Source of the DNA: Alteromonas marina
Lineage (GTDB): Bacteria > Pseudomonadota > Gammaproteobacteria > Enterobacterales > Alteromonadaceae
NCBI RefSeq assembly: GCF_000808575.1
Contig: NZ_JWLW01000019.1
Location: 48,022-112,021, forward strand
Direction: 5' to 3'
Length of the DNA stretch: 64,000 bases
This document shows positions 18,119 to 27,594 of this stretch, piece after piece. Below the pieces are notes generated by a model. It searched no databases. It was not told the DNA's origin and saw nothing but the letters and a program-made list of their open reading frames with translations. Numbering within the stretch: the first letter of the stretch is position 1; the number at the start of each line of letters is the position of its first letter. The position numbers were made by a program, and so were the translations under genes.

Positions 18119-18419
18119 GTAAAGGTAACTAAACGATGCTACATGCTACGTAACGCAGTGTCTTAGCCTTTAATTTCTTATGCCTTCTGACACAAAAGAA
18201 TGCGTTATAGTTCATTAACCCTTGCTGAACACTCTGATATTCAACGCAAATAGCTATTTGCAAGATCATAGCTTGGTTACATTTTAATGAAATTAACGAC
18301 CAAGTATACGCATATGTAAAGTATACCAATCTGCGATTACCAACATTTTAACTTTCGCTGAGCGGATAACTATCTATGCGAACCGGTATTAATGAATACT
18401 CACAAAAAACTAAACGAAA
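18119..18419. other. Intergenic region with no recognisable gene
   Basis: About 300 AT-rich bases between the Fur box and the Prx terminator. A 66-residue frame on the minus strand has no ribosome site, an unlikely composition and no visible motif, so it is not called. Upstream promoter elements of the fbp operon are likely in the left part. Confidence 0.5.
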
Positions 18420-18450
18420 AAAGCCCGCAACCTCTGTTGCGGGCTTTCAG
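18420..18450 (-). terminator. Rho-independent terminator after the peroxiredoxin gene
   Basis: A 12-bp perfect stem (AAAGCCCGCAAC / GTTGCGGGCTTT) with a 4-base loop. On the minus strand it is followed by a T-run, 25 bases after the peroxiredoxin stop. It probably ends the gmk-to-prx block of minus-strand genes. Confidence 0.9.
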
Positions 18451-18473
18451 TATTTACAACGCCTTTCGTGAAA

Positions 18474-18947
18474 TTAAAGGCTATCTAACATGGTTTGGGC
18501 ATCGCTTACATCGAAACGACCTGGATCTTCAACGTTAAGCTTTTTCACTTCACCATCTTCTACAAGCATAGAGTAGCGCAGTGAGCGCAAGCCACCGAAG
18601 TTGCTAGTATTCATATCTAAGCCAATTTGCTTTGTGAAATGACCATTGCCATCAGCAAGCATAATAATTTCTTCAGCGTTATTCGCTTTGCCCCACGCAT
18701 CCATAACGAACGCATCGTTAACAGACAGGCAAATGATGCTATCTATCCCTTTGGCTTTAATTTTGTCTGCAAGCGCCACATAGCCCGGCAAATGAGCTTG
18801 TGAACAGGTTGGCGTAAACGCCCCTGGTACTGCAAACAACACAACGCGCTTGTCCGAGAAAAGTTCATTAGTGCCTGGGTTTGTCACTTCTCCATTGACT
18901 AAAAGACCGAAATCCACCTCGGGCAAGGTGCTACCAACTTGTATCAT
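18474..18947 (-). CDS. Prx5-type peroxiredoxin
   Basis: A 157-residue thioredoxin-fold peroxidase. The peroxidatic Cys48 lies in the Prx5 motif PGAFTPTCS, and Cys73 follows in IICLSVND. Members reduce hydrogen peroxide and alkyl peroxides using glutathione/glutaredoxin or thioredoxin. No signal peptide, so cytoplasmic. There is no fused glutaredoxin domain, unlike the hybrid form seen in Haemophilus. It follows rsmJ by nine bases and is closed by a strong terminator. Confidence 0.92.
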   Translation of the reverse strand: MIQVGSTLPEVDFGLLVNGEVTNPGTNELFSDKRVVLFAVPGAFTPTCSQAHLPGYVALADKIKAKGIDSIICLSVNDAFVMDAWGKANNAEEIIMLADGNGHFTKQIGLDMNTSNFGGLRSLRYSMLVEDGEVKKLNVEDPGRFDVSDAQTMLDSL

Positions 18948-18956
18948 GTTGTTCTC

Positions 18957-19733
18957 CTAGGGTTTTTGACACAAATACACATCAAATCTATGTTTTTTAC
19001 TTTCTATTGCCATGGAGGGTTTCTCTCCTGCCAGCACGTCTGCACTGTTTGGGCGTTTAACCACTACCCGGTGCGTGGCTAGCTTTAGTGCTGGCGGTAA
19101 CAGCGCATCTGCGTCTGGGTCATGACCAAGCAGTTGCTGAAACAGCCGCATTTCCTTTTTCACCAAGGCTGACTTCTTTTTGTGTGGGAACATGGGGTCT
19201 AAGTAAATAGCGTTCACATTCTCACCAGTGAAGTATTGCATTACCTCAGCACTATTTCCATGTTGAAGCGACATTTTAGCTGCAAGTTCCGGAAAACTAA
19301 GCGCTAATCTGCGAATTCCATCTTCAAGTAAGGCCGCAACCACGGGCGAGCGCTCTATCATAGTGACCTTGCAGCCAACGCTTACCAACACAAAAGCATC
19401 ACGACCTAGCCCAGGCGTTGCATCCACTACGTGCCATGCTTCATTGCCTTTAAGACCAATGGCCTTAACAATGGGCTCTTTGCGCCCACCGCCATGTTGC
19501 TTGCGATACAAACTTGCCGGCGATGCAAAATCAACCTCTACCGGGTTCACTTTTTTCTCGCCTGCGTCAGCAAGTCCAAGCACGCCGTTTTGTACCTGCA
19601 AATACAAGCCTTCGCTAGGCTTTTCACTACTGCTAACAACAGGAAAACCCCACTTTTCGCTGATTGCACTAATTAATGCATCGTCATCGCTATTGGCGTC
19701 ATCACAAATAATTAAGGGCACACGATTAAGCAT
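18957..19733 (-). CDS. rsmJ: 16S rRNA (guanine1516-N2)-methyltransferase RsmJ
   Basis: A 258-residue SAM-dependent methyltransferase of the RsmJ (YhiQ) family. It has the motif-I segment VVDATPGLGRDAFVL (about residues 110-125), the DPMFPHKKKSALVKKE segment typical of RsmJ near residue 180, and the usual family length. It methylates G1516 of 16S rRNA. Its ATG lies eight bases inside the end of recG, so the two are translationally coupled. Confidence 0.93.
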   Translation of the reverse strand: MLNRVPLIICDDANSDDDALISAISEKWGFPVVSSSEKPSEGLYLQVQNGVLGLADAGEKKVNPVEVDFASPASLYRKQHGGGRKEPIVKAIGLKGNEAWHVVDATPGLGRDAFVLVSVGCKVTMIERSPVVAALLEDGIRRLALSFPELAAKMSLQHGNSAEVMQYFTGENVNAIYLDPMFPHKKKSALVKKEMRLFQQLLGHDPDADALLPPALKLATHRVVVKRPNSADVLAGEKPSMAIESKKHRFDVYLCQKP

Positions 19734-21798
19734 GGCCGTACTGCTCCTTATGACCTATCCACCTATTAATGATGGCTTGAGCGTGAGAGGGATATTTGTC
19801 CCAAAGGGTATAGGCAATTTCCTGAACCTTTGGAATAAGAGCGGCGTCGCGTACTAGGTCTGCTATTTTAAGCTCGGCCATTCCCGTTTGCTTAGTACCC
19901 ATAAATTCACCCGGCCCGCGAATTTCCAAATCCCGCTGTGCAATATAAAAGCCGTCGTTGGACTCACGCAATACGCCAAGGCGCTGAGTAGCGGTTTTCG
20001 ATAGTGGGCTCTGGTACATAAGTACACACTGACTTTCTACCGCACCACGCCCTACTCGGCCTCTAAGCTGATGTAGCTGTGCTAAACCCAGTCGTTCAGG
20101 GTTTTCAATGATCATGATACTGGCGTTTGGCACATCGACGCCTACCTCAATAACGGTAGTGGCTACTAATAGATCTAATTTTCCGTCTTTAAAGTCAGCC
20201 ATAACCTGCGCTTTTTCAGCAGGTTTTAAACGCCCGTGTACCAAGCCAACGTGTAAGTCTGGCAGCGCAGTACTAAGGGTAACCGCAGCATCTTCTGCTG
20301 CCTGACATTCCAGCACTTCCGACTCGTCAATAAGCGTACACACCCAGTAAGCTTGCCGACCGTTTTCTTTACAAGCCTGACGCACACGCTCTATCACGTC
20401 CGCGCGGCGTGTATCAGGAAGCACAACGGTTTGTACCGGCGTTCTGCCAGGGGGTAGTTCATCAATTATTGAGGTGTCTAAATCGGCATAGGCTGTCATT
20501 GCCAACGTTCTTGGAATAGGCGTTGCCGTCATAATTAGCTGATGAGGGTAGCGACCTTGCTGTTCGCCTTTATCGCGCAGGGCCAAACGCTGATGTACAC
20601 CAAAGCGGTGTTGTTCATCCACAATAACCAGCGCTAGCTGCTGGTAGTTTACGCTTTCCTGAAAGATGGCGTGAGTACCCACCAACATTTGAATGTCACC
20701 TGCTTCTAAGCGCGCTAATACTTCATTGCGGGCTTTACCTTTCAGCTTTCCAGCAAGCCAACCTACTTCAATACCTAAAGGTTCTAGCCAGCCACGAAAG
20801 TTATTGGCATGTTGTTCAGCCAACAGCTCAGTAGGTGCCATTAACGCTACCTGATGCCCTGCACCAATGGCAGAAAGCGCGGCCAGTGCCGCAACTAAGG
20901 TTTTGCCCGACCCTACGTCCCCTTGTACAAGGCGCATCATGGGCCGTGGGTGCTGCATATCTTTTTGAATATCTTGTACCACTCTAGCCTGCGCACCCGT
21001 TGGTGAGAACGGCAACTGAGCGAGCATTTTATCGATAAGCGGCTGATTCACCTCAATAGGAATACCTGGCTGCGCGTCAGATAGCTTGCGCACTTTAAGC
21101 ACACTTAGATGGTGAGACAGTAGCTCTTCCAATATTAACCGATACTGAGCAGGGTGCAGCCCTTCTTCCATTTCGTGTACGTCTACATCGGGTGGCGGGC
21201 GGTGCACCAAATGAAGGGCCTCGTTAAGGCTAATTTGGTCATCGTAAATACCGTCGGGCAGCAAATCGGCCAGCGCCCCTTTATCCAAAAGCTTTAAAGC
21301 TTGGTCAGTCAAATTGCGAAGAGTTAGCTGTTTTACACCATCGGTAGTGGGATAAACCGGCGTAAGTGATTCTTCAGTGGGCGGCGCGTCTTCATCCACA
21401 AGCTTAAACTCTGGGTGCATCATCTCAATGCCCCACTTGCCAGTACGCACTTCTCCAAAACAGCGCACCGTGTTGCCTGGTGTCATGATTGAACGCTGCA
21501 CCGCACCAAAGTGGAAAAAGCGTAAGGTTATGGTACCCGTACCGTCGCTAAGCTTGACCACCAGCATGCGCTTCTTGCCATATTGAATGTCGGCGCTCAT
21601 TACCTCGCCCTGCACACTTACATGGGTAAATGGGCGGCACTCTGCCACGCTGTAAATCCGGGTTCTGTCTTCGTAGCGATGAGGGAGATGAAATAGAATA
21701 TCTTGAAGGGTAAATAAGCCTATTTTATTGAGCTTTTCTGCCACCTTTGCGCCTACGCCTTTAAGCGCAGTAATGGGTGTAGTGGCCAGTGCTTGCAT
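19726..21798 (-). CDS. recG: ATP-dependent DNA helicase RecG
   Basis: A 690-residue superfamily 2 helicase of full family length. The N-terminal wedge/OB domain (about 1-240) precedes the motor with Walker A GDVGSGKT and DEQH-type motif II (VDEQHRFG). Motif VI is QLRGRVGRG. RecG remodels stalled replication forks and branch-migrates recombination intermediates. A TTG directly precedes the ATG at 21798, which is the better start. The 191-base gap to trmH contains a GGCCAG/CTGGCC hairpin (21924-21944) without a T-tract. Confidence 0.96.
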   Translation of the reverse strand: MQALATTPITALKGVGAKVAEKLNKIGLFTLQDILFHLPHRYEDRTRIYSVAECRPFTHVSVQGEVMSADIQYGKKRMLVVKLSDGTGTITLRFFHFGAVQRSIMTPGNTVRCFGEVRTGKWGIEMMHPEFKLVDEDAPPTEESLTPVYPTTDGVKQLTLRNLTDQALKLLDKGALADLLPDGIYDDQISLNEALHLVHRPPPDVDVHEMEEGLHPAQYRLILEELLSHHLSVLKVRKLSDAQPGIPIEVNQPLIDKMLAQLPFSPTGAQARVVQDIQKDMQHPRPMMRLVQGDVGSGKTLVAALAALSAIGAGHQVALMAPTELLAEQHANNFRGWLEPLGIEVGWLAGKLKGKARNEVLARLEAGDIQMLVGTHAIFQESVNYQQLALVIVDEQHRFGVHQRLALRDKGEQQGRYPHQLIMTATPIPRTLAMTAYADLDTSIIDELPPGRTPVQTVVLPDTRRADVIERVRQACKENGRQAYWVCTLIDESEVLECQAAEDAAVTLSTALPDLHVGLVHGRLKPAEKAQVMADFKDGKLDLLVATTVIEVGVDVPNASIMIIENPERLGLAQLHQLRGRVGRGAVESQCVLMYQSPLSKTATQRLGVLRESNDGFYIAQRDLEIRGPGEFMGTKQTGMAELKIADLVRDAALIPKVQEIAYTLWDKYPSHAQAIINRWIGHKEQYGHA

Positions 21799-21992
21799 CA
21801 AGCGACATCCTTCTTTTGAAACATTAACTATTTAACCTTTGAATTGGCACAAGCTGGTGTTATTCAACGTGTTATAGGAAAAGAAGTGTAAAGGATTGTT
21901 GAGGGGTTGGCGAGTACGCTTTAGGCCAGTTTTTTACGCTGGCCCCTATACACGTAAGAGCAAAACTAAAAGTGCAACAAATAGGTTAGGCC

Positions 21993-22700
21993 CTAGTCGG
22001 CCTCTAGCGCGTTTGCTTCCGCTTTAGTGATTTGCATTTCTTTCCACCAGCTATCGTCGGCATCTACTTCGCCTAATGTATTAATAGCCGGCAATGGCAA
22101 ACCTTTGCGCTGGCAAAGCTTATACAGACGAGGGTACCCATTTTGAAAGGCCAGTGCCTGGCACTCTTCTTCTGGTAGTTGCTGAGTGTTATACATACCG
22201 GCAATTGTACGCTGGCGCTGAGCTTCGTATAAAACTAACGCTGCAGCTACTGATACATTGAGCGACTGCACCATACCCATCATCGGAATAACGATGTCGT
22301 GATCGGCCATTGCTTTGGCTTCGTCGGTTGCCCCGTACTTCTCTTGTCCAAACAAAATAGCCGTTGGCTTGGTGTAATCAATATCACGAAAATCGACAGC
22401 GGTATCGGATAAGTGGGTTACCAGCACCTGCATGCCTTGACCTTTTAGTTCAGCCATCGCGTCGTTGATATTATCGTGGTTGGTTTGGCGCACCCACTGC
22501 TGGCTGCCCATTGCCGTACCACGACGAAACTGGTATTTCTTTTCCCATACGGTGTGAACGCGATGAATGCCAACGGCATCACAGGTTCTCACTACTGCAG
22601 ATACGTTATGCGGCTTATGTACATTTTCAAGGCAAACCGTAAGGTCGGTTTGCCTCCTTTCCAGCACTTGTCTTATGCGCTGATAACGCTCAGGTGACAT
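21993..22700 (-). CDS. trmH: tRNA (guanosine(18)-2'-O)-methyltransferase TrmH
   Basis: A 235-residue SPOUT methyltransferase. Motif 1 is ENVHKPHNVSAVVRTCDA (Asn and Arg of the catalytic site), motif 2 lies in AILFGQEKYGATDEA, and motif 3 is NVSVAAALVLYEAQRQR. A C-terminal extension as in E. coli TrmH follows. It modifies G18 in the D-loop of tRNAs. It starts three bases after ridA, in the conserved spoT-trmH-recG order. Confidence 0.94.
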   Translation of the reverse strand: MSPERYQRIRQVLERRQTDLTVCLENVHKPHNVSAVVRTCDAVGIHRVHTVWEKKYQFRRGTAMGSQQWVRQTNHDNINDAMAELKGQGMQVLVTHLSDTAVDFRDIDYTKPTAILFGQEKYGATDEAKAMADHDIVIPMMGMVQSLNVSVAAALVLYEAQRQRTIAGMYNTQQLPEEECQALAFQNGYPRLYKLCQRKGLPLPAINTLGEVDADDSWWKEMQITKAEANALEAD

Positions 22701-22703
22701 GGC

Positions 22704-23090
22704 TTACTCCGGCAGTTCCATTACACCATCAATTTCAATTTGTGCACCTTTAGGCAATGCAGACACCTGAACGGCAGCACGCGCAGGATAAGGCTTAGTG
22801 AAATAACGGCTCATAATTTCATTAACCGTTGCAAAGTGACCTAAGTCGATAAGGAAGATGTTCACCTTCACCAAGTCGTTCGTGGTGCCGCCAGCAGCGT
22901 CACACACCGCTTTAATGTTTTCAAAAACTTGTACCGCTTGAGCTTCAAAGTCGTCAGAAACCATTTCCATGGTTTCAGCAACCAAAGGAATTTGACCTGA
23001 AAGATAAACGGTAGTACCTGCTTTAACCGCTTGGCTGTAAGTACCAATAGCAGCAGGTGCCTTATCGGTCTGAATAATAGACTTAGACAT
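22704..23090 (-). CDS. ridA: RidA enamine/imine deaminase
   Basis: A 128-residue RidA/YjgF protein. The C-terminal signature with the substrate-binding Arg is in [21 protein letters not shown]. It hydrolyses reactive 2-aminoacrylate and similar imines formed by PLP enzymes such as threonine dehydratase, acting as a trimer in the cytoplasm. It sits between spoT and trmH with 24- and 3-base gaps, so it is cotranscribed with them; E. coli keeps it elsewhere. Confidence 0.94.
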   Translation of the reverse strand: MSKSIIQTDKAPAAIGTYSQAVKAGTTVYLSGQIPLVAETMEMVSDDFEAQAVQVFENIKAVCDAAGGTTNDLVKVNIFLIDLGHFATVNEIMSRYFTKPYPARAAVQVSALPKGAQIEIDGVMELPE

Positions 23091-23114
23091 AGTAGTTCCT
23101 AAATAGTGTAGTAA

Positions 23115-25226
23115 TTAGTGTCGTGATTGACTATGACGAGACACTTTCTGAACTTCTGGCATGGTGCGTATTTTCTTCATCACGCGAGCCAAGTGCACAC
23201 GGTTGTGCGTAGTAAGTTCTAGGTCGATAAAGTAGATATTACTCTCTTTCTCTTCAGTTTGCAGGCCAATGATATTGGAATCGCACCCTGAAATAGTGTT
23301 CGTTAAAGTTGCCAGTGTGCCCTGATGGTTGAACAGTTCTATACGCAGAGACGCTTTGAATTCACCCTGCGGATTGTCGTCCCATTGCATAGGCAGCACG
23401 CGCTGTGGCTCTTCACGGGTAAGCTTGCGAATATTGTTACAGCCAGTTTGGTGAATGGTCATACCGCGACCTGGGCTTAACACCGCAACAATCTCATCGT
23501 CAGGTATAGGGTGGCAGCATCGAGAATAGTGAACAAGCAGGCCTTCCGTACCACGAATGGCCACATTGCCTTTTTTGTCAGACAGATCCGTTGTGCTCTC
23601 GCCTAATAAACGGCGAGCCACGATAGCACTTAGTTCGTTACCTAGGCCGATATCTACCAATAGGTCGTCAAAATTAGCGTGCTTGGTTTCTGCCACTACA
23701 CGCTCAATATCTGCATTAGGAATATCATCTAACTTCACAGTACCTAATGCATGACGAAGTAGACGATTCCCCATGTTCACCGCTTCTTGAGAATGCTGTT
23801 TACGCAAATACTGACGAATGCGGGTTCGCGCGCGCGCGCTCACCACAAAGTTCAGCCAATTCGCATTGGGCTTCGCTTTAGGCGAGGTAATAATTTCCAC
23901 GGTTTGACCGTTTTCAAGGGGCTTGCTTAAGCTAAAGTTTCTGCGCTCTACGCGCACACCTACACAGGTATTGCCCACATCAGAATGCACGGCATAAGCG
24001 AAGTCAACGGCGGTTGCGCCCATTGGCAACTCGATAATACGTCCGTCTGGTGTAAATACGTAAATTTCATCAGGGAACAGATCGGTTTTTACCGATTCGA
24101 TGAATTCAAACGATGAACTAGCTGACTGCTGAAGTTCAAGTAAGCTTTGCATCCACTTGCGTGCGCGAAGCTGAGCCGTGGTGCCATTATCGCCTGGCTC
24201 TTTGTAAAGCCAGTGGGCCGCTACCCCTTTATCTGCCATTTGGTCCATTTCCTGGGTTCGAATTTGAATTTCCACAGGAATGCCGTGCGGGCCAATTAAT
24301 GACGTGTGTAACGACTGATAGCCGTTGGTGCGCGGAATAGCGATATAGTCTTTAAAACGGTTTTCAATTGGCTTGTACAAGCCATGCATTGCACCAAGTG
24401 CGCGATAACAGTTATCTACTGATTTAACCACTATACGAAACGCATAAATATCCATTACCTCGTTGAACATCAGTTCTTTATTTTTCATTTTACGGTAAAT
24501 GGAATACAGGTGCTTCTCGCGGCCTAACACATCAGATTCAATCTCGTAGGCATCAAGACGCGTATTGAGCTCTTCACGAATGTTTTCAATGATTTCTTTA
24601 CGGTTGCCTCGGGCCTGACGCACAGCAGATTTCAATGCGCGATGGCGCATCGGATACATGGCCTGAAAGCCTAAATCTTCAAGCTCATTTTTAATATCGT
24701 GAATACCCAAACGGTGGGCAATTGGCGCATAGATTTCGAGTGTTTCTAAAGCTATCCGACGGCGCTTATCTGGACGTAAAGAGCCTAGCGTGCGCATATT
24801 GTGAGTGCGGTCGGCAAGCTTGATAAGAATAACCCTGATGTCTTGCACCATGGCCATCATCATTTTGCGGAAGTTTTCCGCCTGCGCTTCTTGCTTGGTA
24901 CTAAAAGCAAGTTTATCTAGCTTACTCACACCTTCAACCAGTTCGGCAACGGTATCACCAAACGCTTCAGCTAAATCTTCTTTGCTGTAATGGGTATCTT
25001 CAATAACGTCGTGAAGAAGTGCCGCCATGATCGTTTCGTGATCAAGGTGCATATCGGCCAGTATACCGGCAACGGCTACAGGGTGAGTGATGTACGGGTC
25101 GCCACTTGAGCGCATTTGTCCATCGTGCGCTTCTTGGGCTAGCACAAAAGATTCCTGAACCTGCTGTACGCGTTCAGCTGGCAAATACTCTAAAACTTTC
25201 TGCTTTAAACCTTCAAACAAATACAC
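23115..25226 (-). CDS. spoT: Bifunctional (p)ppGpp synthetase/hydrolase SpoT
   Basis: A 703-residue RSH protein. The N-terminal HD hydrolase has HDVIEDT near residue 70, the synthetase domain follows (about 230-340; YRALGAMHGLY), then TGS (about 385-445) and a C-terminal ACT domain. The intact HD motif supports ppGpp hydrolysis. It controls growth responses to fatty-acid, carbon and iron starvation. The start is GTG at 25226, a non-ATG start as in E. coli spoT, with a weak ribosome site. It follows rpoZ after a terminator-like hairpin, so spoT may also have its own promoter. Confidence 0.95.
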   Translation of the reverse strand: MYLFEGLKQKVLEYLPAERVQQVQESFVLAQEAHDGQMRSSGDPYITHPVAVAGILADMHLDHETIMAALLHDVIEDTHYSKEDLAEAFGDTVAELVEGVSKLDKLAFSTKQEAQAENFRKMMMAMVQDIRVILIKLADRTHNMRTLGSLRPDKRRRIALETLEIYAPIAHRLGIHDIKNELEDLGFQAMYPMRHRALKSAVRQARGNRKEIIENIREELNTRLDAYEIESDVLGREKHLYSIYRKMKNKELMFNEVMDIYAFRIVVKSVDNCYRALGAMHGLYKPIENRFKDYIAIPRTNGYQSLHTSLIGPHGIPVEIQIRTQEMDQMADKGVAAHWLYKEPGDNGTTAQLRARKWMQSLLELQQSASSSFEFIESVKTDLFPDEIYVFTPDGRIIELPMGATAVDFAYAVHSDVGNTCVGVRVERRNFSLSKPLENGQTVEIITSPKAKPNANWLNFVVSARARTRIRQYLRKQHSQEAVNMGNRLLRHALGTVKLDDIPNADIERVVAETKHANFDDLLVDIGLGNELSAIVARRLLGESTTDLSDKKGNVAIRGTEGLLVHYSRCCHPIPDDEIVAVLSPGRGMTIHQTGCNNIRKLTREEPQRVLPMQWDDNPQGEFKASLRIELFNHQGTLATLTNTISGCDSNIIGLQTEEKESNIYFIDLELTTHNRVHLARVMKKIRTMPEVQKVSRHSQSRH

Positions 25227-25305
25227 AGTGAAGCGTGACCCTTATCTAACGTTACAACCCTAAGAATACGTTTAAATGCGCAATAAGCCAATACACCAAA
25301 AGAAA

Positions 25306-25337
25306 AGCGCCAGCGCTTTTTTCAAAGCACTGGCGCT
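25306..25337 (-). terminator. Hairpin terminator between rpoZ and spoT
   Basis: A 14-bp stem with one mismatch (AGCGCCAGCGCTTT against AAAGCACTGGCGCT) and a 4-base loop. Read on the minus strand it is followed by CTTTTCTTTT. It lies 31 bases after rpoZ and 80 bases before spoT, so it may attenuate rather than stop transcription into spoT. Confidence 0.65.
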
Positions 25338-25368
25338 AAAATACAGATCAAACCGTTAAAAATAGGTC

Positions 25369-25641
25369 TTATTGGTCAGATAGGATATTTGCCACTGATG
25401 CAAATTCAGCGTGTTCTTGCTGTTCTTGAGCTTGAAGTTCTGCTTGTTCAAGCGTTGCAGCAGTTACAAAACCTTCTTCAATTTCACGAAGTGCTGTAAC
25501 AGTTGGCTTGTCGTTTTGAACGTCAACCATAGGATCTTTGCCTTCAGTGGCAATTTGACGTGCACGGCGTGCAGCAACAAGCACTAGGTCAAAGCGGTTA
25601 CCAATTTTATCTACGGCATCTTCTACAGTTACGCGAGCCAT
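25369..25641 (-). CDS. rpoZ: RNA polymerase omega subunit
   Basis: A 90-residue omega subunit starting [17 protein letters not shown], with the conserved [12 protein letters not shown] helix. It helps fold beta-prime and forms part of a ppGpp-binding site on RNA polymerase, which fits its place next to spoT. It is downstream of gmk by 169 bases. Confidence 0.97.
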   Translation of the reverse strand: MARVTVEDAVDKIGNRFDLVLVAARRARQIATEGKDPMVDVQNDKPTVTALREIEEGFVTAATLEQAELQAQEQQEHAEFASVANILSDQ

Positions 25642-25810
25642 GTATTTCTCCGAAAATTAGGTTGAGCAAGTTATTCAAAAAACGGCCGCGTAGTATACAC
25701 AGATACGTGGCGCGATCCTAGTATTTTGTTTGAAATTGAAGCAGTAAGATCGTGCAGATTGGCCAGCGATCGCCTGATGTTAAAACAAAACACCCATAAT
25801 GTCGTTAAGC

Positions 25811-26458
<648 letters not shown>

Positions 26459-26609
26459 TTAAAATTCTATCAAAATGTGGTGATTTCAAGTGGCAATGAT
26501 AGCATATGAAGCCATAACGCTGTAACTGCGATTATTTGGTTTATCCATTGATGGTTTAACCATTTAAATAGTAGCCGGCGCGAACAAACCGAACAACAAT
26601 AATAAGTTT

Positions 26610-26657
26610 CCAAGAATGGTGGGGTCAGAGTCATGACTCTGACCCCACCATTCTTGG
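26610..26657. repeat. 48-bp perfect palindrome (REP-like element)
   Basis: Bases 26610-26633 are the exact reverse complement of 26634-26657, centred on TCATGA. The core GGGGTCAGAGTC/GACTCTGACCCC resembles REP-type palindromes that are dispersed in many gammaproteobacteria and moved by RAYT (TnpA-REP) proteins. No such transposase gene is in the window. The element lies between the gmk and esterase promoters; as RNA it would form a long stem. Confidence 0.7.
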
Positions 26658-26729
26658 GAAAGACAGAGATTACCTGTGAGAAAGGATAACCATTGGTGAT
26701 AAAGCAACAACAAAACTAGGAAATAAAGA

Positions 26730-27401
26730 ATGACTCAGCAACTTCTGCCGTGCGTAGAGATAAACCCATCCACTACGCCTGATGCCTGCGTTATCTGGCT
26801 TCACGGTCTTGGAGATTCGGGCCATGGTTTTGCGCCTATTGTGCCCGAGCTAAAACTGCCCGAATCAATGGCGGTTAAATTTCTCTTTCCTCACGCTCCA
26901 GAACGCCCTGTGACTATCAATGGCGGCATGAGAATGCGCGCTTGGTACGATATCAAATCGTTAGATTTTGAAAGCCGTGCGGACTTAGAAGGTGTAAAAG
27001 AGTCGGCTGCTCAGGTAGAAGCGCTTATTGAGGCCCAAATTGAAAGTGGTATTCCTAGTGAACGTATAGTACTTGCTGGGTTCTCTCAAGGCGGTGTTAT
27101 TGCCCTTCATCTAGCCCCAAGATATGCCCGCAAGCTTGCTGGCGTTATCGCGCTATCAACTTATATGTGCGAGCCATCGCTTCTTGGAAGCGAAGCAAAA
27201 GACACAAACCGCGAAACGCCAATTATGATGGCACATGGTGAGCAAGACGAAGTGGTGCCGGTATTTATGGGCAATGCTGCTTTTAAAACGCTGAGCGAAA
27301 GTGGCTTTAATGCCACGTGGCAGACTTACACCATGCAGCACAATGTTTGTATACAAGAGCTTAACGACATTAGTGCGTGGCTTCAAAAAGTTCTAGGGTA
27401 A
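26730..27401 (+). CDS. Carboxylesterase/phospholipase-type alpha/beta hydrolase
   Basis: A 223-residue serine hydrolase of the LPL/carboxylesterase group (PF02230). The nucleophile elbow is GFSQGG (about residue 115), the acid is in GEQDEVVP, and the His is in TMQHNVC where most relatives have MGHSV; the HG-rich oxyanion segment WLHGLGDSGHGF is at the start. It cleaves short acyl esters in the cytoplasm. The gene stands alone, downstream of the 48-bp palindrome. Confidence 0.9.
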   Translation: MTQQLLPCVEINPSTTPDACVIWLHGLGDSGHGFAPIVPELKLPESMAVKFLFPHAPERPVTINGGMRMRAWYDIKSLDFESRADLEGVKESAAQVEALIEAQIESGIPSERIVLAGFSQGGVIALHLAPRYARKLAGVIALSTYMCEPSLLGSEAKDTNRETPIMMAHGEQDEVVPVFMGNAAFKTLSESGFNATWQTYTMQHNVCIQELNDISAWLQKVLG

Positions 27402-27480
27402 TGCCTTAAAAGCCTGTTGGCTCTTGCTGCAAATTACATTCGCATAACAAACATCAACAGGCCCTAGTATTTAAACAAAA

Positions 27481-27518
27481 GAAAGAGCTGGTGAAGCAAC
27501 ATTAGCCAGCTATTTCTT
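27481..27518. terminator. Possible bidirectional terminator between convergent genes
   Basis: An imperfect hairpin (GAAAGAGCTGG against CCAGCTATTTC, one mismatch) with a 14-base loop lies between the convergent esterase and diguanylate cyclase genes. The T-tract is poor, so this is tentative. Confidence 0.35.
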
Positions 27519-27594
27519 AGCGTAAGTGGCTACACGTCTATCGATTGCAAAGTCGCGCCTTCCGTCTCTTCTTTATTTCACGTTTATTCCAAAA

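Noticed and set aside
18129..18329. 66-residue frame upstream of the fbp operon
   Set aside because: No ribosome site, no motif and it lies in the expected control region; composition is that of AT-rich spacer DNA.
19363..19857. 164-residue open frame opposite rsmJ and recG
   Set aside because: Antisense shadow of two certain genes; composition and lack of motif do not support a protein.
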